Part shown: piece by piece, positions 5,695 to 8,776 of the stretch
Position numbering within the stretch: position 1 is the first letter of the stretch
Layout: every line of letters begins with the position of its first letter
Origin: Thermoplasmata archaeon
GTDB taxonomy: Archaea; Thermoplasmatota; Thermoplasmata; Thermoplasmatales; Thermoplasmataceae
NCBI GenBank assembly: GCA_021802365.1
Contig: JAKAAJ010000047.1
Coordinates: forward strand, 1-8,776
Reading direction: 5' to 3'
Length of the DNA stretch: 8,776 bases
Translations under genes and position numbers: made by a program
Notes under the pieces: model-generated
Database searches by the model: none
Told to the model about the DNA's origin: nothing
Seen by the model: only the letters and a program-made list of their open reading frames with translations

Positions 5695-6441
5695 TTACTG
5701 TTCCATTCTGGGTGCCAGAAGGAATGAACCTTTTATTGCATTGGGTGCAGCCTTGCCCTGTCCGAAATTGAACTCAATGGTCAGGGGATAATCGTCCTTG
5801 AAGCTCAACTTAAGTTCCTCGGTTGAAGCAAGAGACTTCACAAGCTTAAGCAGATACTCAAGGGGATATGAACTCTTGATGGGGGTCGAGCACTGGATTT
5901 CCTTAATCATGTCCTTTGTGAGAACCATTTCTGATTCTTCAGAATCGGATGAGGATCTCGCCCTGAAATCCTCAGATGTGAGGCTGAACTTGATTGAGTC
6001 TGAAACATCCTCAGCAGCCTTCAACCCCCTCTCAAGCTCTGTCTTGCCCAGGACAACAAAGAACTCCGAGTTTATCTGCGGTATTCTTGGAGTTGTGACT
6101 GTGCTGTTGTCCAGCAGTGAAATGCTCTTCACAATGTTGTTGATTTCAAATTTTAGCTTTTCCTTCTCCTTTGCGAGGGAAACCATATCATTGCTGTTCG
6201 CAAGTCTGATCACGGATTTTAGCCGTTCCACATCAAGTGCAATTTCTTCTTCCCCTTCCGTTTGAAATTCTGAAAATACATCCTTGGGCACATTGATGCT
6301 AATCATTGCAACGTGTGCCGGGTCCACTGCAATAACTGATATTCCGCCGGCATCAATCTTGAATTTAGCTTCTGTAACAACAGTGTTCAGAAGATCTGCA
6401 ATTTCTTTGAGATTTTTAACTGATATTGTAAGTCGCAGCAT
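5695..6441 (-). CDS. pcn: DNA polymerase sliding clamp PCNA
   Basis: Forms the trimeric ring that holds replicative polymerase, ligase and flap endonuclease on DNA. At 248 aa it has the normal archaeal length and two-domain clamp layout. The N-terminal domain begins MLRLTISVKNLKEIADLL and contains the typical AGGISVIAVDPAHVAMISINVP region. The linker that receives PIP-box partners is near 115-125 (TVTTPRIPQIN). The C-terminal domain ends in GSFLLAPRMEQ, matching the LAPR(I/M)E end of archaeal PCNAs. The charged Ser/Glu-rich stretch SSSDSEESE sits on a mid-domain loop. A TATA-like ATTTAATTAT lies about 38 bases before the ATG, which would leave a leader of roughly 10 bases containing GGTG. Downstream, 5671-5691 is almost pure A/T with a 10-bp palindrome (ATTTTAAAAT, 5682-5691), probably ending transcription from both sides. 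Confidence 0.97.
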   Translation of the reverse strand: MLRLTISVKNLKEIADLLNTVVTEAKFKIDAGGISVIAVDPAHVAMISINVPKDVFSEFQTEGEEEIALDVERLKSVIRLANSNDMVSLAKEKEKLKFEINNIVKSISLLDNSTVTTPRIPQINSEFFVVLGKTELERGLKAAEDVSDSIKFSLTSEDFRARSSSDSEESEMVLTKDMIKEIQCSTPIKSSYPLEYLLKLVKSLASTEELKLSFKDDYPLTIEFNFGQGKAAPNAIKGSFLLAPRMEQ

Positions 6442-6473
6442 AATTTACACCAATAGATTCAACTAAGCCAGAG

Positions 6474-6485
6474 ATAATTAAATGG
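6474..6485 (-). promoter_or_regulatory. TATA-like promoter of PCNA
   Basis: The block read leftward as CCATTTAATTAT is centred about 38 bases from the PCNA ATG at 6441. That predicts a start near 6453 and a short leader, unlike the leaderless pattern of mdh and queD. Confidence 0.4.
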
Positions 6486-6524
6486 AACATAATTAAGGCT
6501 TTTCCTCTCTCCATTTGTAGGCAC

Positions 6525-7118
6525 CTACTTTCTCAGGAACACGAACCCGGTGTAAACAGGCCAGATGCCGAGCATAACTGCCTCAACAAATTCATAGAAG
6601 CCCAAACCAAGATAAGTACTGATAACGCCGAAATCCTCCAATATTCCGGCGATGATGAAAATCAGCCCTATAATGGAGGTTATAATCCCCAATGTCCTCT
6701 TATAGCTGTTTTCAAGTGTTCCCCTGGTTGTACAGAACAAAATTATCCCAATTGGGAAAAGAATGAAATATACAAGTGCAAAAATCAGGTGGAATGGTTC
6801 ATGATGTTCGGTGAATATCCCAACTAGACCAAGGGATAATCCCGATATTATCAGCATTGCAGAAACAGGAATACTGGCCAGTTTCATTTTACGAAGACCA
6901 ATGATGAAGATGAGGTTGGCCAGGGCCTCAAAAACTAAGCCCCCATTGAACAGGTATGAATAATTGTTAACACCCAAATCGCTTAGAGCGCTGGTTCTCC
7001 AGTTAAACCATGGTGACAGAAGAATGTCAACCACAACAAGTCCAATTGCAATTACTGGTCCAATAATACCAAAGAACATGAACCATCGGTAAGAGGAATG
7101 CACTCCCGTCTCATCCAT
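6525..7118 (-). CDS. DUF998 family integral membrane protein
   Basis: A 197-aa hydrophobic protein with about six membrane segments (roughly 13-35, 56-75, 82-102, 108-128, 143-160 and 172-195) and no cleavable signal. The pattern matches DUF998: a first helix ending near PWFNWRTSALSDLG (36-49), then FNGGLVFEA, FTEHHEPFH at 102-110 in the loop after the third helix, and YEFVEA near the end. The conserved Ser-Asp-Leu-Gly after helix 1 and the Glu/His cluster are typical of the family. No function is established; Glu and His in membrane loops would allow metal or proton binding, but that is speculation. The ATG at 7118 has a TATA-like box centred 26 bases upstream. It is divergent from gdhA; PCNA downstream has its own promoter, so an operon is not required. 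A poor hairpin around its stop (6517-6528) is too tight to be a convincing terminator. Confidence 0.85.
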   Translation of the reverse strand: MDETGVHSSYRWFMFFGIIGPVIAIGLVVVDILLSPWFNWRTSALSDLGVNNYSYLFNGGLVFEALANLIFIIGLRKMKLASIPVSAMLIISGLSLGLVGIFTEHHEPFHLIFALVYFILFPIGIILFCTTRGTLENSYKRTLGIITSIIGLIFIIAGILEDFGVISTYLGLGFYEFVEAVMLGIWPVYTGFVFLRK

Positions 7119-7138
7119 ATGAGTGTACCTTGAGTCTC

Positions 7139-7149
7139 GCTATAAATCT
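7139..7149 (-). promoter_or_regulatory. TATA-like promoter of the DUF998 gene
   Basis: Read leftward as AGATTTATAGC, this box is centred about 26 bases from the ATG at 7118, consistent with a leaderless transcript. Confidence 0.55.
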
Positions 7150-7181
7150 TTCATTGAAATGTGACCCGTGATATAGGGAAA

Positions 7182-7200
7182 CACGCGAAATATTCACGTG
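7182..7200. promoter_or_regulatory. Near-perfect palindrome, candidate operator between DUF998 and gdhA
   Basis: CACGCGAA (7182-7189) and TTCACGTG (7193-7200) form 8-bp arms with one mismatch around the spacer ATA. The element lies about 62 bases before the gdhA ATG and 64 beyond the DUF998 start, where a dimeric regulator could act on both genes. The central AAATATT could also be the gdhA TATA element. Inferred from symmetry and position alone. Confidence 0.35.
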
Positions 7201-7251
7201 AAAGATTCAATTACTCCACGGACATCTCCAACGGTCTTAATTGAAGACATA

Positions 7252-7257
7252 AGGTGA
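7252..7257 (+). promoter_or_regulatory. Ribosome binding site of gdhA
   Basis: AGGTGA ends four bases before the ATG at 7262. It is one of the few clear ribosome binding sites in the window, so gdhA probably has a leader, unlike mdh, queD and the DUF998 gene. It settles the start at 7262. Confidence 0.6.
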
Positions 7258-7261
7258 CAAA

Positions 7262-8512
7262 ATGCCGGAAAATTTGGATCCATTCGAAATAGCATTGGAA
7301 CAGCTTAACAAGGCTGCCAAAGTTATGAAATTGGACAAGCAAGCTCTCTCCTTATTGAGCTCTCCCAAGGCAATCCTTGAGGTTAGCATACCTATAAGGA
7401 TGGACGACGGAGAAACAAAGGTATTCAAAGGATTCAGAGTAAGGTATAATAATGCCCGTGGGCCAGCCAAGGGAGGAATCAGATTCCACCCAGCTGAAAC
7501 GCTTTCAACCGTGAAGGCACTTTCTGCTTGGATGACCTGGAAGACCGCTATAACAAACCTTCCACTCGGTGGAGGAAAAGGCGGCATTATTTGCGATCCA
7601 AAATCAATGAGTGAAGGCGAATTGGAGAGACTCAGCAGAGGATACATCAGGGCTGTTGCAGATTTCATTGGCCCAGAGATAGATGTCCCCGCTCCGGATG
7701 TTTACACAACACCACAGATTATGGCCTGGATGATGGATGAATACGAAACCATAGTCAGGAGAGCTGCACCAGGTGTCATAACCGGAAAACCAATTGAAAA
7801 CTGGGGTTCACTTGGAAGAGGAGACGCCACAGCTAGAGGTGGAATGTTTGTACTCAGGGAAGCAGCCAAAACACTGAATATGGACCTTGGAAAAGCCAAA
7901 GCAGCTATACAGGGATTTGGAAATGCAGGCCAGTTTGCACTTAAACTCATAACCGAAATGTACAAGACAAAGGTCGTTGCAGTTTCTGACACAAAGGGTG
8001 GAATATATCTAGAATCCGGAATAGATTACAATAAGCTACTTGAGCACAAGAAGAAAACTGGCACGGTCCAGAATTTTCCGGGTGCAAAAAACATTACCAA
8101 TGAGGATCTTCTTGAACTGGGAGTGGATATTCTCATACCTGCTGCTATCGAGAACCAGCTCAGGGCGGACAATGCAGGCAAGATTAAGGCAAAAGTCATA
8201 ATGGAGCTGGCAAATGGCCCCACAACCCCTGATGCTGATGAGATCTTCCACAAGAACAATGTCCTGGTTCTACCAGACTTCCTCTCCAATGCAGGAGGAG
8301 TTACCGTATCTTACTTCGAGTGGGTGCAGAACCAGGAAGGTTACTACTGGACAGAGGAAGAGGTTCACCAGAAACTTGACCAGAAAATGACAGAAGCCAC
8401 TCACGCGGTACTGGCGGCCTCAAAGGCATACAATGTAGACCCCAGGACAGCAGCCTACACGGTTTCTGTAAAGAGAGTGGCCGACGCGATGAAGTACAGA
8501 GGATGGTATTGA
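7262..8512 (+). CDS. gdhA: Glutamate dehydrogenase (Glu/Leu/Phe/Val dehydrogenase family)
   Basis: Reversibly interconverts glutamate and 2-oxoglutarate plus ammonia, linking nitrogen assimilation to the citric acid cycle; cytoplasmic and normally hexameric. The 416-aa length is standard. In the catalytic domain, K70 lies in the conserved [13 protein letters not shown] segment, K94 in AWMTWKTAI, and the active-site lysine K106 in [10 protein letters not shown]146 in [12 protein letters not shown] is the catalytic aspartate. The nucleotide-binding domain carries GFGNAG at 218-223, and [13 protein letters not shown] at 182-194 precedes it. [12 protein letters not shown] follows the second strand; cofactor preference between NAD and NADP is not safely read from this. 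[15 protein letters not shown] and [11 protein letters not shown] are typical C-terminal blocks. It is divergent from the DUF998 gene, with a candidate palindromic operator between them, and is followed by an oligo-T terminator and tRNA-Gly. The gene looks intact. Confidence 0.97.
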   Translation: MPENLDPFEIALEQLNKAAKVMKLDKQALSLLSSPKAILEVSIPIRMDDGETKVFKGFRVRYNNARGPAKGGIRFHPAETLSTVKALSAWMTWKTAITNLPLGGGKGGIICDPKSMSEGELERLSRGYIRAVADFIGPEIDVPAPDVYTTPQIMAWMMDEYETIVRRAAPGVITGKPIENWGSLGRGDATARGGMFVLREAAKTLNMDLGKAKAAIQGFGNAGQFALKLITEMYKTKVVAVSDTKGGIYLESGIDYNKLLEHKKKTGTVQNFPGAKNITNEDLLELGVDILIPAAIENQLRADNAGKIKAKVIMELANGPTTPDADEIFHKNNVLVLPDFLSNAGGVTVSYFEWVQNQEGYYWTEEEVHQKLDQKMTEATHAVLAASKAYNVDPRTAAYTVSVKRVADAMKYRGWY

Positions 8513-8523
8513 CCATCTCCAAA

Positions 8524-8530
8524 TTTTTTT
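8524..8530 (+). terminator. Oligo-T terminator of gdhA
   Basis: Seven T begin eleven bases after the gdhA stop codon, with no strong hairpin, which fits archaeal T-run termination. The same A/T block lies 40-46 bases before tRNA-Gly, so it may also contribute to that promoter. Confidence 0.5.
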
Positions 8531-8569
8531 ATTGACATAACTGCTACAGGTTGGCAGACAGACAGTTGA

Positions 8570-8641
8570 GCGGGCGTAGTGTAGAGGTTATCACAGGAGC
8601 TTCCCAAGCTCTTGACCCGGGTTCAAATCCCGGCGCCCGCA
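8570..8641 (+). tRNA. tRNA-Gly, anticodon CCC
   Basis: A 72-base cloverleaf: acceptor GCGGGCG/CGCCCGC with discriminator A at 8641, a short D-stem GTG/CAC with A14-G15, anticodon stem GGAGC/GCTCT (one G-U pair) around TTCCCAA, giving CCC at 8603-8605 (reads GGG, Gly). The variable loop is four bases ending in C48, and the T-arm CCGGG-TTCAAAT-CCCGG is perfect with the usual T54-T55-C56. No intron and no encoded CCA. It is likely transcribed independently of gdhA, although no strong TATA box is visible at the expected 8535-8545. Confidence 0.95.
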
Positions 8642-8644
8642 TCC

Positions 8645-8672
8645 TTTAAAATGCAAATTCCTATATTTTAAA
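8645..8672. repeat. AT-only inverted repeat after tRNA-Gly
   Basis: TTTAAAAT (8645-8652) and ATTTTAAA (8665-8672) are perfect 8-bp arms around a 12-base spacer. With no G or C in the arms it would form a weak hairpin. It may help end the tRNA transcript or may be two TATA-like boxes facing apart. The remaining bases to 8776 hold no gene I can support beyond a possible 12-codon leftward tail. Confidence 0.3.
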
Positions 8673-8776
8673 TCAGAAGTTAAGGAAAGTTGTTTATCAT
8701 ATTCTTCCAAAATGCAGTCAGAAATCTGCAATGAATTATATTTTAACATCGTGAGCGGGAAATCCCACATCCTTCA

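Noticed and set aside
5798..6265. 155-codon open frame antisense to PCNA
   Set aside because: Serine-rich low-complexity translation typical of a reverse frame; PCNA on the other strand is unambiguous.
2110..8776. 11-base match CACATCCTTCA at 2110-2120 and at the window end 8766-8776
   Set aside because: A single short match with no extension that can be seen and no mobile-element context; likely coincidence.

Overview
The window reads as the chromosome of a thermoplasmatal (Thermoplasmata, Euryarchaeota) archaeon. The malate dehydrogenase, glutamate dehydrogenase, archaeal sliding clamp, DUF835 and GvpD-like genes all fit that group. Several ATG codons have an AT-rich TATA-like box centred about 26 bases upstream and no room for a leader, as in leaderless archaeal transcripts. 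The tRNA genes lack an encoded CCA. Genus cannot be fixed by eye.

Layout: positions 1-1805 hold a leftward two-gene unit: a degenerate receiver-like/DUF835 protein, then four bases later a GvpD/KaiC-like RecA-fold ATPase that runs off the left edge. Positions 2055-2648 hold a rightward class I SAM methyltransferase whose frame is intact end to end except for an in-frame TAG and an in-frame TGA. Next is malate dehydrogenase (rightward), whose stop overlaps that of queC. queD and queC form a leftward overlapping pair for preQ0 synthesis. A tRNA-Arg(CCT) follows, then a GNAT acetyltransferase relic broken by about three frameshifts and one nonsense codon. Leftward PCNA and a leftward DUF998 membrane protein come next. 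Rightward glutamate dehydrogenase is divergent from DUF998, and tRNA-Gly(CCC) lies behind it. The last 135 bases hold only an AT-rich inverted repeat and a possible gene end.

How the genes connect: QueD and QueC make two steps towards preQ0, the precursor of archaeosine, which archaea place at G15 of tRNA; both tRNAs here have A14-G15 and C48. Malate and glutamate dehydrogenases sit at the carbon and nitrogen nodes of central metabolism, and PCNA is the replication clamp. The two relics lie among intact housekeeping genes and point to local loss of accessory enzymes. The least understood part is the receiver-like/DUF835 plus ATPase pair, a plausible uncharacterised signalling or regulatory unit. 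No CRISPR array, insertion sequence, integrase or phage gene was seen.
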